Assembly (NCBI GenBank): GCA_963708245.1
Contig: OY970201.1
Location: forward strand, 868,001-932,000
DNA length: 64,000 nucleotides
Source: CAVYXK01 sp963708245
GTDB lineage: Bacteria; Pseudomonadota; Alphaproteobacteria; Acetobacterales; Acetobacteraceae
Reading direction: 5' to 3'
Of the stretch, positions 7,828 through 15,555 are shown piece after piece. The notes under the pieces were generated by a model. The model had not been told where the DNA came from. It did no database searches and saw only the letters and a program-made list of their open reading frames with translations. Both the position numbers and the translations under genes were made by a program. How positions within the stretch are numbered: the stretch's first letter is position 1; each line of letters opens with the position of its first letter.

Positions 7828-8364
7828 ATGATGCCGACTGCACGCCTCGTCGGCTTATCGGTCCTCTCATTCGCCGTCCTTGCTCGCCCTTTGCACGCGC
7901 AGAGCCCACTGCCGGATCCGAAACTCACGCCGGGTGCCGTCAATCCGGACGTGACGCAGCAGACGATCGAAACGACGATCTGTGTTCGTGGCTGGACCAG
8001 GTTGGTGCGGCCGCCCGAGAGCTACACTGAGCCGCTGAAGCGCGAGCAGATCGCTCTTTATGGCTATCGCGACCGACGCCTCCGTGATTACGAAGAGGAT
8101 CACCTCATTCCGCTCGACCTTGGTGGCGCCCCGTCTGATCCGCGCAATCTGTGGCCCGAACCGCACGAGGCGCCGGGCGACTGGGGAAGCTACGCGAAGG
8201 ACCGGTTGGAAAGTCGTTTGAATGATCTCGTCTGCAGCGGCGCACTGCCGCTCGACACTGCGCGCTCCGCGATCGCCACCAACTGGATCGATGCCTACCG
8301 CCGATATATCGGGCCGGTTCCCGACAATCGGCCGCTGCGTTACGATCGCTATGACAGTCGATGA
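7828..8364 (+). CDS. Secreted HNH-motif-containing protein
   Basis: This encodes 178 residues with a signal peptide (cleavage near LHAQS). The core has an HNH-like signature: an acidic DYEEDHLIPLDLGGAPSDPRNLWPEP segment, in which Glu-Asp-His precedes the Leu-Gly-Gly loop and Asn-Leu-Trp-Pro. It is followed by a Lys-Asp-x-x-Glu helix and a VCSGALPLDTARSAIATNW tail. The layout matches a widespread family of short exported HNH-like proteins often annotated as hypothetical; a periplasmic or secreted nuclease function is plausible but not shown. Two adjacent ATGs (7828, 7831) could be the start. It converges with the glycosyltransferase gene. Confidence 0.75.
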   Translation: MMPTARLVGLSVLSFAVLARPLHAQSPLPDPKLTPGAVNPDVTQQTIETTICVRGWTRLVRPPESYTEPLKREQIALYGYRDRRLRDYEEDHLIPLDLGGAPSDPRNLWPEPHEAPGDWGSYAKDRLESRLNDLVCSGALPLDTARSAIATNWIDAYRRYIGPVPDNRPLRYDRYDSR

Positions 8365-8418
8365 GGAAATATCCGCGTCGACCGTGGGTTTGCCGACCCG
8401 ACGCCTGCTGGCCGCCGC

Positions 8419-9414
8419 TCAGCCCTGGCGAGGGAGAGCCGTAGGCGGATCGCTATCCTGCTCTGCCGTGCCTGGCATCAGCACCCGTTCCACGAGGTAA
8501 AGCGGGCGCTGCTTCACCTCGTTGAAGACCCGGCCAAGGTATTCGCCGATAACCCCAAGCATCACCATCTGCACGCCACCGAGGAACAGCACCACGGCCA
8601 TCAGGCTGGGATAGCCGGCGACCGGGTTGCCAAAAGCCAGCGTGCGCACGATCAGTTGGATGCCGTACACCCCGGCGAATACCGCCACCAGCAACCCAAA
8701 ATAGGTGGCCACCTTCAGCGGCATGACCGAGAAGCTGGTGATTCCCTCCAGAGCCAGGTTCCACAGCCGCCAATAGTTCCAGCTCGTCTTCCCGGCGTGG
8801 CGCGGGGCGCGGTCGTACAACACCGCCTTTGACGAAAAACCCACCCAGGCGAACAGACCCTTCATGAACCGGTGCCGCTCGCGCAGGGATAGGACGGCGT
8901 CTACCACGCGGCGGCTCATCAGACGGAAATCACCAGCGTCGCGCGGCATCTGCACGCTGCCCAGACGCTGCATCAGACGGTAGAAAAGGTCCGCCGTCGT
9001 CCGCTTCAGCAAGGTCTCGCCATGCCGGACGCGACGTTGCGCATAGACCACGTCGTTGCCTTCGCGCCATGCGGCCACCAGCTCCGGGATGACCTCCGGC
9101 GGGTCTTGCAGGTCGGCGTCAATCACCACGACAGCGGCACCGCGCGCGTGGTCCAGTCCGGCCGTCAGCGCGATCTCCTTGCCGAAGTTCCGCGTCAGGT
9201 TGACAACGGCGACGTGCGGATCGGCGCGGTGCAGCTCCTGCATCAGTCGCAAGGTCGCGTCGCGGCTGCCGTCGTTGACGTAGATCACCTCCCAGGTCTC
9301 GGCGAGCTTGTCCATTACGTCCGCGAGACAGCGGTGGAACGCTCCGATCCCGGCTTCCTCGTTAAAGCAGGGCACGACAACAGAGAGGGTCGGGGGCTGG
9401 GAATGTCCGGTCAT
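8419..9414 (-). CDS. GT2 family glycosyltransferase (bactoprenol/dolichyl-phosphate sugar transferase type)
   Basis: This enzyme type moves a sugar from a nucleotide donor to a polyprenyl phosphate on the cytoplasmic face of the membrane. The 331-residue product has the GT2 N-terminus (LSVVVPCFNEEAGI), VIYVNDGSRDATL, the IDADLQDPPE catalytic Asp cluster and FRLMSRRV. Two C-terminal membrane helices (around residues 230-255 and 265-290) and GVIGEYLGRVFNEVKQRPLYL follow, the tail of GtrB/ArnC-like proteins. The ATG at 9414 was preferred; a GTG eight codons upstream is possible. No flippase or acceptor transferase (gtrA, gtrC) lies next to it, so the glycan that it serves is unknown. Confidence 0.88.
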   Translation of the reverse strand: MTGHSQPPTLSVVVPCFNEEAGIGAFHRCLADVMDKLAETWEVIYVNDGSRDATLRLMQELHRADPHVAVVNLTRNFGKEIALTAGLDHARGAAVVVIDADLQDPPEVIPELVAAWREGNDVVYAQRRVRHGETLLKRTTADLFYRLMQRLGSVQMPRDAGDFRLMSRRVVDAVLSLRERHRFMKGLFAWVGFSSKAVLYDRAPRHAGKTSWNYWRLWNLALEGITSFSVMPLKVATYFGLLVAVFAGVYGIQLIVRTLAFGNPVAGYPSLMAVVLFLGGVQMVMLGVIGEYLGRVFNEVKQRPLYLVERVLMPGTAEQDSDPPTALPRQG

Positions 9415-9548
9415 GGCGTGCCTGCGATCAAGAGCCACGGTGTCGTTGGGTCATTCTTGTGGCCCGCCTGATATAAACAGCATTTTCTTCCCAAAGGATC
9501 CTATCTTGCCCGCACGTCCATTCAGACCTCAGCCGGCCGTCTCTGTCG

Positions 9549-10319
9549 ATGACTGAGGCCCCCACCGAACCAACAGGCCGCCTGAACCGCGGCGATGGCA
9601 TAGAACTCGCCTGGGCGAGGCTGCCGGGACGCAGCCCGACGGTGGTCTTCCTCCCCGGCTTCCGCAGCCACATGCAAGGAGACAAGGCTCTCCACCTGCT
9701 CCGCCTGTGCACCGAGACCGGCCAGGCCATGCTTCGCTTCGATTACTCCGGTCATGGCGCAAGCGCGGGCCGCTTCGAGGACGGCACCATCGGCGCGTGG
9801 GCCGCGGACACGCTGACTGTGATCGACCGCCTCACGGAGGGCACGCTGATCCTGGTGGGATCCTCGATGGGCGGCTGGATCGCGCTGCTGACGGCGGTGG
9901 CCCGACCGGCCCGCCTCGCCGGCCTGATTGGCATCGCGCCCGCACCCGATTTCACCGAGGCCCTGATGTGGCAAGCGATGGCTCCGCCCGAGCGCGCACG
10001 GCTGATGCACGACGGCATTATCCACGTCCCCAGCGAGTACGGTGATCCCCTTCCGATCACGCGAGCGCTGATCGAAGACGGCCGCAAGCATCTGCTTCTT
10101 CACGCGCCCATCCCGCTCGCCTGTCCGGTCCGCTTGTTGCACGGCCAGCGGGACCCCGACGTGCCGTGGGAAACCAGCCTCCGCTTGGCGGAGCGCATCA
10201 CCGCCGACGATGTCCGGATCATTCTGGTGAAGGACGGGGACCACCGATTGTCCCGCCCTCAGGACCTCGCGCTGGTGGCCGGGACGGTCACTGCGCTGCT
10301 CTCTCAGCCTGCCCCCTAA
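9549..10319 (+). CDS. Alpha/beta hydrolase
   Basis: This encodes 256 residues. An oxyanion-hole strand VVFLPGFRSHMQGDKA is followed by the nucleophile elbow GSSMGGW, an Asp in the HGQRDPDVPW strand and the catalytic His in KDGDHRLSRPQD, so the triad is complete. The spacing and the short cap resemble bacterial relatives of ABHD10 and serine-aminopeptidase-like esterases, which act on acyl thioesters or small carboxyl esters; the substrate cannot be named. The gene is divergent from the glycosyltransferase gene, and its last 32 bases overlap the 3' end of a small gene on the other strand. Confidence 0.85.
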   Translation: MTEAPTEPTGRLNRGDGIELAWARLPGRSPTVVFLPGFRSHMQGDKALHLLRLCTETGQAMLRFDYSGHGASAGRFEDGTIGAWAADTLTVIDRLTEGTLILVGSSMGGWIALLTAVARPARLAGLIGIAPAPDFTEALMWQAMAPPERARLMHDGIIHVPSEYGDPLPITRALIEDGRKHLLLHAPIPLACPVRLLHGQRDPDVPWETSLRLAERITADDVRIILVKDGDHRLSRPQDLALVAGTVTALLSQPAP

Positions 10320-10512
10320 CGCGGCTCAAACCGCCCAACCGTTCGAAGAAGTCTGACGGCGAGTCCCGCTTCGGGTCGCCCCAGGCGACACCGACCGGGA
10401 CGTTGTCCACCATCACCATGGCGGATTCGACCCTTTCCTTGTATTTGGCCCACCCACGCTGCTTCTCGATTTCCTGGGCGGACGGAAGGCGGGAGCGGGT
10501 CCAGCCGAGCAT
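10288..10512 (-). CDS. Small hypothetical protein
   Basis: This encodes 74 residues. It is supported by a good ribosome site (AGGAG seven bases before the ATG at 10512) and a protein-like, mixed composition: a charged N-terminus (SAQEIEKQRGWAKYKERVES), a hydrophobic MVMVDNVPVGVAW strand pair and an acidic DPKRDSPSDFFERLGG segment. No signal peptide or membrane helix is seen. The 3' end overlaps the end of the alpha/beta hydrolase gene tail to tail. I do not recognise a family. Confidence 0.5.
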   Translation of the reverse strand: MLGWTRSRLPSAQEIEKQRGWAKYKERVESAMVMVDNVPVGVAWGDPKRDSPSDFFERLGGLSRVRGQAERAAQ

Positions 10513-10703
10513 GGGGATCTCCTGCCCGCGAGGGGATCTGGGCGGGACGGCCCACGGACACCCAACGATAGGCAGGAAGGCTTAAGGTGGTGTTTCAGTT
10601 TTCCAGTCGGGCGTGCGGGCGCACACGGTCAATCGTCCGCGGCGGCTGCAGAATTCTGTTACAAAATGAATTAGCGGACGGGCCTGACCGCTGAGAGGTA
10701 TTA

Positions 10704-11231
10704 TTATACTGGAAGACTCAGCCGCGCCTCGATCACCCCGGGATCCACCACCGAATGCTGTAGCCGAAACCCCAGGCGCCTTGCCAGGGCCAGCATCTCG
10801 CGGTTGTCTGCCAGGATCTCGCCCACTACCTCGCGCAGTCCGTGCCGTGGTGCCCATTCGAGCAGGCGCCGCATCAGATGCGTGGCCAGACCCCTGCCGC
10901 GAACGTCCGGCTGCACCACCACGGCGAACTCGCCCTCCCCCGCGTTGTCGTCCTCGTGCACCAGCCGGGCCACGCCGACCGTCTCGCCGGTCGCCTCGCG
11001 CACAGCAATGAAGGCCATGTCGCGCTCATAATCGAGCCGCGTTAACCGCGCGAGCTGCGCCGGCGACAGCTCGCGCACCGCGACAAAGAAGCGATGCCGC
11101 ACATCCTCGGGCGACAGCCGGTGAAAGAACGCGTCATGCGCCGCTGCGTCCTCTGGGCGGATCGGGCGGATGGTCAGCCCTTCACCGCCGGCTTCCCAGC
11201 GTTCCTCGAGCTCGGCCGGATAATCTGCCAT
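10704..11231 (-). CDS. GNAT-family N-acetyltransferase
   Basis: This encodes 175 residues and one GNAT domain that moves an acetyl group from acetyl-CoA to an amine. It begins with LTIRPIRPEDAAAHDAFFHRLSPEDVRHRFF, the hallmark of the GNAT domain found at the C-terminus of Pat-type acyl-CoA-synthetase/lysine acetyltransferase fusions. It continues with GVARLVHEDDNAGEGEFAVVVQPDVRGRGLATHLMRRLL (the acetyl-CoA pyrophosphate loop) and LARRLGFRLQH. Here the domain stands alone, without the ligase-like regulatory half, so it may be a stand-alone protein acetyltransferase; that is inference. It lies just outside the left edge of the integrase-bearing island and is divergent from the integrase. Confidence 0.87.
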   Translation of the reverse strand: MADYPAELEERWEAGGEGLTIRPIRPEDAAAHDAFFHRLSPEDVRHRFFVAVRELSPAQLARLTRLDYERDMAFIAVREATGETVGVARLVHEDDNAGEGEFAVVVQPDVRGRGLATHLMRRLLEWAPRHGLREVVGEILADNREMLALARRLGFRLQHSVVDPGVIEARLSLPV

Positions 11232-11349
11232 TTGACCTCCTCATGTCTTGAAGCCGGTCATCGGCCTTGGAGACCGCAGAATGGCTTGCATGGCCGATCT
11301 TGTCGTGGTAGTTAGGTGGGCAGTCCAAGGTGGATGCCAAGGTGGGCAG

Positions 11350-12708
11350 TTGAGCGACAATCGGTATCTCCTTCGACAAGGTCACGCATGGTCCGTCGTG
11401 GTGGAGGTCCCGAGGCCGCTGCAAGCGAAGCTCGGGCGTCGCCTCAAGCGCACCCTCGGCACCCGTGACGTTCTCCTCGCCCGCACCAGAAGATGGCCCG
11501 TCGTGGCCGAGTTGAAGAAGCTGATCGAAGAAGCTCAGACCGGCGCCACACGGATGCCTGACGCTCTGGCATTCAGGACCGAGCTTGAGCAGGCACGTCA
11601 GGCCGAAGCCGAGCAGCCCGTCCGGTCTGACGACGATCCCAATGCCGCCCTTACCTCCCCCACCGGCCTTGTCCAGGACGCCATCGTCGAGAAGGCCGAG
11701 CAGATCGAGCGCGAGCAGGGTGAGCAGGCAGCACAGGTCTTCGCGGCGGTAGCACTGGGTCGCGCAACACCGGTGACGCTCTATGCCGACGATTGGTTGG
11801 CCGGTGGCACGCTGTCGGGACGCCCACTGAGCCGCAAGGCCGCCCATGAGCGCCGTAGCAGTATCCAAAAGCTGACCGACTGGCTCGCCAGTGAGAAGCT
11901 ACCCGGCACGGTGGAGGCCATCACGCGGCGCATTGCTGGGCGGTTCGTGGGGGAGCACTTGGCTTCGTCTGGGGCCGCCCCGGTGAGTTGGGCGAGGCAC
12001 GTGCGGAACCTGAGCGCCTATTGGCGGTGGTTGGATCGGCGTGGGATTGTCCACGTCGGGGTTGGAGACACTGAGCTTCCCGACGTCTGGGGCAAGCTGG
12101 TGCCCCGTGTGGGCAGCCCGACGGTCAACAGCCTGGAGGCAGAACGCCCCTTCACGGATGCCGAGATGGTCAAGCTACTGTCGGGAAACCCACCGGCCCC
12201 CTTGCGGGAGTTCATGATCGTGGCAGCCCTTAGTGGCATGCGCCGTGACGAGATCGCCAAGCTGACCGTGGGGGACTGCTCCGGTGGTGTGTTCATCATC
12301 AAGGCCGGCAAGACGGCTTCCGTGGCGAGGCGCGTTCCTGTCCACTCCACGCTGGTCCCGATTGTCGAGAGACGGATGGCGGGCAAGCAGGGAGGCGATT
12401 GGCTGTTCCATGAGATTGGCTCCGGGCCTGACCGGGCGGGTCCAATCGGGACAGCCTTCACGCGTTACCGTCGCCGGCTGGGCATCCAGGAAGGGACCGG
12501 ACGGCGGAGCAAGGTCAATTTCCACAGCTTCCGCCGCTTCTTTATCACCAGCGCCGTCAACGCCGGGCAGCCTGGGCATATGGTGTCGCTGGTGGTCGGT
12601 CACGCCGAAGGGCGCAAAGGAATGACCTTGGGCCGGTATTGGGCGGGTGCTGACGATGAGGCGCTGAGGGCCGTGGTGGAGGCGGTGAGGCTTCCAGCGC
12701 CCCAATAG
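11350..12708 (+). CDS. Tyrosine recombinase / phage-type integrase
   Basis: The catalytic domain holds the full set of residues: the first Arg in ALSGMRRDEIAKL, His-x-x-Arg in NFHSFRRFF, the second His in VVGHAEG and the nucleophile Tyr in LGRYWAG. An N-terminal SAM-like arm-binding region (VTLYADDWLAGG to WRWLDRRG) precedes it. The TTG at 11350 is the likely start because SDNRYLLRQGHAWSVVV is where family members begin and an AAGGTGG site precedes it. ATGs at 11281 and 11290 would add a segment that is not protein-like. It probably mobilised the island to its right. I could not find a tRNA or direct-repeat attachment site. Confidence 0.9.
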   Translation: MSDNRYLLRQGHAWSVVVEVPRPLQAKLGRRLKRTLGTRDVLLARTRRWPVVAELKKLIEEAQTGATRMPDALAFRTELEQARQAEAEQPVRSDDDPNAALTSPTGLVQDAIVEKAEQIEREQGEQAAQVFAAVALGRATPVTLYADDWLAGGTLSGRPLSRKAAHERRSSIQKLTDWLASEKLPGTVEAITRRIAGRFVGEHLASSGAAPVSWARHVRNLSAYWRWLDRRGIVHVGVGDTELPDVWGKLVPRVGSPTVNSLEAERPFTDAEMVKLLSGNPPAPLREFMIVAALSGMRRDEIAKLTVGDCSGGVFIIKAGKTASVARRVPVHSTLVPIVERRMAGKQGGDWLFHEIGSGPDRAGPIGTAFTRYRRRLGIQEGTGRRSKVNFHSFRRFFITSAVNAGQPGHMVSLVVGHAEGRKGMTLGRYWAGADDEALRAVVEAVRLPAPQ

Positions 12709-12848
12709 CAGCCCCACAGGCGCGAAGATCAGGGCCGAGATCCCGGTTGTAGCGCCAGCGAAGCCCCCCGGTCTGGGCGTCCAGCGTTGGCTAGACTACT
12801 GCCGCACAACAGCAACCATCAGGCGGAGCTGCTCCGCGAGGTCTGCGG
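12709..12848. other. Non-coding spacer after the integrase gene
   Basis: No gene is seen between the integrase stop and the regulatory region that follows. The motif TAGCAGCCCCACAGG at the end of the integrase gene recurs almost exactly (TAGCAGCCCACAGG) near 13622. This may be coincidence or a trace of an attachment site. Confidence 0.3.
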
Positions 12849-12896
12849 TTGACCTTGATCAATGCACTGCCCTGTCCCGACAGGCCAAGCTATAAT
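12849..12896 (+). promoter_or_regulatory. Candidate FNR/FixK-type box and -10 element upstream of the Gly/Trp-rich protein gene
   Basis: TTGAC-CTTG-ATCAA at 12849-12862 fits the dyad recognised by CRP/FNR-family regulators (consensus TTGAT-N4-ATCAA) with one mismatch. A perfect TATAAT follows at 12891-12896, giving a predicted start near 12903. That places the box centre about 47 bases upstream, close to a class II activator position. No strong -35 is evident, as expected for an activator-dependent promoter. The target gene starts at 12984 behind GGAAGGAGG. Regulation by oxygen or nitric oxide is inference. Confidence 0.55.
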
Positions 12897-12983
12897 GTAA
12901 AAGGTGCTGGTAGCAAACCACCTATCACCAGGCAACGGTGAGCGTCCCAATCGGGCTCGCCGCCTCGGAAGGAGGCACGTTCC

Positions 12984-13541
12984 ATGATCCGATTGCGTGT
13001 GCTCCACTTTACCCGCACGGCGGCGGTTACTCTCGCCATTATCGCCGCATCGTCGATGCCCAATGCGCAGGCTCAGCGCGGTGGCGGTGGCTGGCACGGT
13101 GGTGGTGGCGGTGGCTGGCACGGTGGTGGCGGGGGCTGGAACGGCGGCGGGGGCTGGAACGGGGGCGGGGGCTGGCGCGGCGGCGGCGGCTGGGGATGGC
13201 GCGGCGGCTGGGGATGGGGCGGTTGGGGATGGGGCGGTTGGGGATGGAGTGGCTGGGGATGGGGTGGCTGGGGTTGGCCGGGCTGGGGCTGGAGCACGCC
13301 CTCCCCATACGCTGGCGGCGGCTCCCCATACGGTGACGGCGGCTCCCCGTACGCTGGCGGCGGCTCCCCGTACGCTGGCGGGTGGCGCGTCGCGCCGCCC
13401 ACGACCTACGACCCACGCCCTTCGGGGCAGTCCTGCTACGCCGGCGCCTACGTTTGCCCCATTGACCACGCCGTTCCCTCCGGCAGCGGGTGCTACTGCC
13501 TGTCCAATAATCGCACGCATGTTCCCGGTCGAGCCAATTGA
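12984..13541 (+). CDS. Secreted Gly/Trp-rich repeat protein with Cys-containing tail
   Basis: This encodes 185 residues: a signal peptide (residues 1-30, cleavage near NAQAQ), then about 70 residues of GGGGW/GWGG-type repeats with some His and Asn. Four SPYAGGG-like units and a C-terminal ~45-residue tail with four Cys (SCYAGAYVCPIDH and GCYCLSN) follow. Glycine-tryptophan low complexity is typical of surface-exposed, aggregation-prone or ligand-binding exported proteins, and the Cys tail recurs in Acetobacteraceae-type hypothetical proteins as I recall them. A GGAAGGAGG site fixes the start. The possible FNR-type box upstream suggests expression at low oxygen. The DNA repeats themselves may expand or contract. 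Function unknown. Confidence 0.8.
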   Translation: MIRLRVLHFTRTAAVTLAIIAASSMPNAQAQRGGGGWHGGGGGGWHGGGGGWNGGGGWNGGGGWRGGGGWGWRGGWGWGGWGWGGWGWSGWGWGGWGWPGWGWSTPSPYAGGGSPYGDGGSPYAGGGSPYAGGWRVAPPTTYDPRPSGQSCYAGAYVCPIDHAVPSGSGCYCLSNNRTHVPGRAN

Positions 13542-13722
13542 CTTTGCTTACGCCTCGCGGGCCTTCCGACATAGGTCGCCCAACACGGTCGCGAGCAGCT
13601 TGATCCGCTCCCGCGCGAGGTAGCAGCCCACAGGAGCCCGCTGGAGTCGTCCAGGCTGGGGCACTTGGCCGGCGGTTGGCGTGGCCCCATATCGCTACGC
13701 GATCGTCACAGGAGCCATCCAA

Positions 13723-13989
13723 GTGACCGCCGCCGTCCTTCCGAGACCCATCAGTTGGCGCGCTTGGCTCGTGCTGGCCGCCTGCGGCCTTGTGGGGGCC
13801 GCGGAGATGCAGGGCGTTCGGGCGCAGTGCAGCGTCGAGCACCACTACATGAGAGCGGCAACCGGCGCCGTCATGTTGACGGGATATGGGCTGCCTATCG
13901 TGCTCTCTGCCCCGACGCACGAGTGCGCGTTCGACCTGGGGAAAGCCCGGGTCAGGCTGTCCGATCGGCCGAGCGTCGAGATTGAGTAG
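13723..13989 (+). CDS. Small secreted hypothetical protein
   Basis: This encodes 88 residues from a GTG with AGGAG eight bases upstream. The N-terminus contains a signal peptide (WRAWLVLAACGLVGAAEMQGVRAQ), and the mature part of ~55 residues has two Cys (AQCSVEHH and HECAFDLG) that could pair, plus a His pair. No family is recognised. It sits inside the island between the Gly/Trp-rich gene and the IS3 element. Confidence 0.5.
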   Translation: MTAAVLPRPISWRAWLVLAACGLVGAAEMQGVRAQCSVEHHYMRAATGAVMLTGYGLPIVLSAPTHECAFDLGKARVRLSDRPSVEIE

Positions 13990-14060
13990 CAGCCGCAGCG
14001 CAAATCCCAACTGCTCCCATCGCAAAGCCAAACATTGGCTCGAATATGCGATCTTGGACC

Positions 14061-14085
14061 TGCCCCGGTTTGATGGACAGGTGAG
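14061..14085. repeat. IS3 terminal inverted repeat, left
   Basis: This 25-base end is imperfectly complementary to 15531-15555 (about 18-19 of 25 positions match). It lies 10 bases beyond the orfB stop. Confidence 0.85.
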
Positions 14086-14094
14086 AGTTTGGGT

Positions 14095-15117
14095 TTATGA
14101 CACCTGATGGGACGGCATCTGGTCCTCCTGTTGCCAACCATTCTTTAGTTCGGCCCCCGGGGGCGCCATTCTATCGTCCTGGCCCGCGGGATTGGTGGAA
14201 TGGCCGCGCGCAGCGGGGGTCAAGGATCGCCGCAGGCGACCGCCGCAGCGGCGCGGAGCGTCCTTGACGGCGGCGAGCACGGCGGCAGGCTTGGAATCGC
14301 CCGGAACGGCGATCATTGCATGATGCCGCCGCTCGTAGTCGATCGGTGACAGATACCCGATCCCGGAATGGCGATGGCGCAGATTGTAGAAGCCTTCGAT
14401 GAACTCGAAGACCGCAGTTCGCGCTTCGGCTTGCGTTCGAAAGCGACAGCGATCGAGAAGCTCGCATTCGAGCGTGGCGAAGAAGCTCTCGCACATGGCG
14501 TTGTCATAGGCGTCTCCGACCGAGCCCATTGACGGACGTACGCCCGCCTCGCGGCAGCGATGGCCGAACCCGATCGAGGTATATTGCGAGCCTTGGTCGG
14601 AGTGATGGATCACGCCTCTGGGCCGGCGCATCAGCAGCGCCATGTTCAGCGCGTCGAGCACCAGTTGGGTGGCAAGCGTGGTGGCCATCGCCCAGCCGAC
14701 GATGCGACGGCTGAAGGCATCGAGCACCACGGCGAGATAGAGGAAACCGGTCCAGATCGGGATGTAGGTTATATCCGCGACCCACAGCCGATCCGGCGCT
14801 TGCGCGGTGAAGTTGCGCTCGACCAGGTCTGGCGCTTGGCGACTGTCGCCCCTGACCGTGGTGGTGACGAACTTGCGCCGGCTCACACCAGCAAGAGCGG
14901 CCCGTGACATCAGCCGTGCGACGCGTTTGCGGCCAACACGAATGCCTTTGCCGGCCAGCTCGGCATGAACGCGCGGCGCCCCGTAGGTGCCGCGCGAGGC
15001 CGCATGCGCGGCATGGATCTCCGCGGTCAGCGTTGCATCCCTCTGCGCCCGCCGGGACGGCCGGCGCTTCGCCCACGCGTAGTAGCCGCTGGAGGAGACA
15101 CCCAGCACTCGGCACAT
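14095..15117 (-). CDS. IS3-family transposase OrfB (DDE)
   Basis: This encodes 340 residues from the ATG at 15117. The HTH_21 region (SGYYAWAKRRPS to RVARLMSRAAL) is followed by the rve/DDE core. The catalytic residues are Asp in VADITYIPIW, Asp in HHSDQGSQY and Glu in NAMCESFFATLE. Homology continues upstream of the ATG in the same frame (YPIATMCRVL), so OrfB is normally made as an OrfAB fusion by ribosomal frameshifting from orfA. The C-terminal ~60 residues beyond GYLSPIDYERRH are an Arg/Pro-rich extension over the element's left end that is not usual for the family. Confidence 0.92.
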   Translation of the reverse strand: MCRVLGVSSSGYYAWAKRRPSRRAQRDATLTAEIHAAHAASRGTYGAPRVHAELAGKGIRVGRKRVARLMSRAALAGVSRRKFVTTTVRGDSRQAPDLVERNFTAQAPDRLWVADITYIPIWTGFLYLAVVLDAFSRRIVGWAMATTLATQLVLDALNMALLMRRPRGVIHHSDQGSQYTSIGFGHRCREAGVRPSMGSVGDAYDNAMCESFFATLECELLDRCRFRTQAEARTAVFEFIEGFYNLRHRHSGIGYLSPIDYERRHHAMIAVPGDSKPAAVLAAVKDAPRRCGGRLRRSLTPAARGHSTNPAGQDDRMAPPGAELKNGWQQEDQMPSHQVS

Positions 15118-15140
15118 CGTGGCGATCGGGTAAGTTACGG

Positions 15141-15183
15141 ATGCCGCTTCGCGGCATTTCCCTCCGGGGGATCGCTTCGCGAT
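15141..15183. other. Two GCGAAGC-type hairpins between orfA and orfB
   Basis: On the transcribed (minus) strand, two compact perfect hairpins follow each other: one with a seven-base stem (15141-15157) and one with a five-base stem (15171-15183). Both close on the very stable mini-loop GCGAAGC. They lie in the overlap where IS3 elements shift frame, so they could stimulate frameshifting or control orfB translation. Confidence 0.5.
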
Positions 15184-15192
15184 GGTGATCGC

Positions 15193-15507
15193 TCACGAAG
15201 CGGAACCCTTCGGTGGGATCGCGTTCGTCTCCCGAGCGAACCAGGCCGCCGCCTTTGAGAGGATCTCCCGCTCCAGCCGGAGCTGGCGGTTCTCGCGTCG
15301 CAGACGGTTGAGTTCTTGCCGTTCGGCCGTCGTCAGGCCGCCATCGCCGCTGCCGGCGTCACGCGCAGCCTGCACGACCCAGTTGCGGATCGACTGCGCG
15401 GTCGGCTCAAACTCACGCGCCAGTGTCTCCGGCGAGCGGCCGGCCTGCACCAACTCGACCATTTGGTGACGAAACTCAGGCGGATAACTTCGTCTCGATT
15501 TCGGCAT
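15193..15507 (-). CDS. IS3-family OrfA (helix-turn-helix)
   Basis: This encodes 104 residues. It starts with MPKSRRSYPPEFRHQMVELV and an HTH (SPETLAREFEPTAQSIRNW) that recognises the terminal repeats. A leucine-zipper-like helix follows (RQELNRLRRENRQLRLEREIL) through which OrfA and OrfAB multimerise, then KAAAWFARE, where the family normally shifts into orfB. The ATG at 15507 is the standard start. Confidence 0.92.
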   Translation of the reverse strand: MPKSRRSYPPEFRHQMVELVQAGRSPETLAREFEPTAQSIRNWVVQAARDAGSGDGGLTTAERQELNRLRRENRQLRLEREILSKAAAWFARETNAIPPKGSAS

Positions 15508-15530
15508 GGTGGACTCCTCGAACGCTAATG

Positions 15531-15555
15531 CTCGGGTGTCCACGAAACCGGGTCA
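15531..15555. repeat. IS3 terminal inverted repeat, right
   Basis: This is the partner of 14061-14085. It contains an outward-facing ATG at 15528-15530 next to it, in frame with the interrupted gene on the right. Confidence 0.85.

Larger units (their letters stand above)
14061..15555 (-). mobile_element. Complete IS3-family insertion sequence
   Basis: This 1,495-base element is bounded by imperfect 25-base terminal inverted repeats. The left end reads TGCCCCGGTTTGATGGACAG and the right end, read inwards, TGACCCGGTTTCGTGGACAC. Both start with TG, as usual in the IS3 family. It encodes the standard two overlapping-phase genes, orfA (helix-turn-helix) and orfB (DDE transposase), on the minus strand. 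The flanking triplets are ACC and ACT, so an exact three-base target duplication is not present but may have mutated. It lies at the 5' end of a membrane-protein gene. Confidence 0.9.

Noticed and set aside
11232..11349. tRNA gene or attachment core upstream of the integrase
   Set aside because: No cloverleaf-like arms or T-loop consensus could be found, and no matching repeat near the other end of the island.
13548..13650. Minus-strand micro-frame reading YLARERIKLLATVLGDLCRKAREA
   Set aside because: Protein-like but under 30 residues and without a ribosome site or neighbours to support it.
13039..14031. Long minus-strand frame opposite the Gly/Trp-rich gene
   Set aside because: It is the antisense of the repeats (runs of Pro, Ser and Arg) and has no family features.
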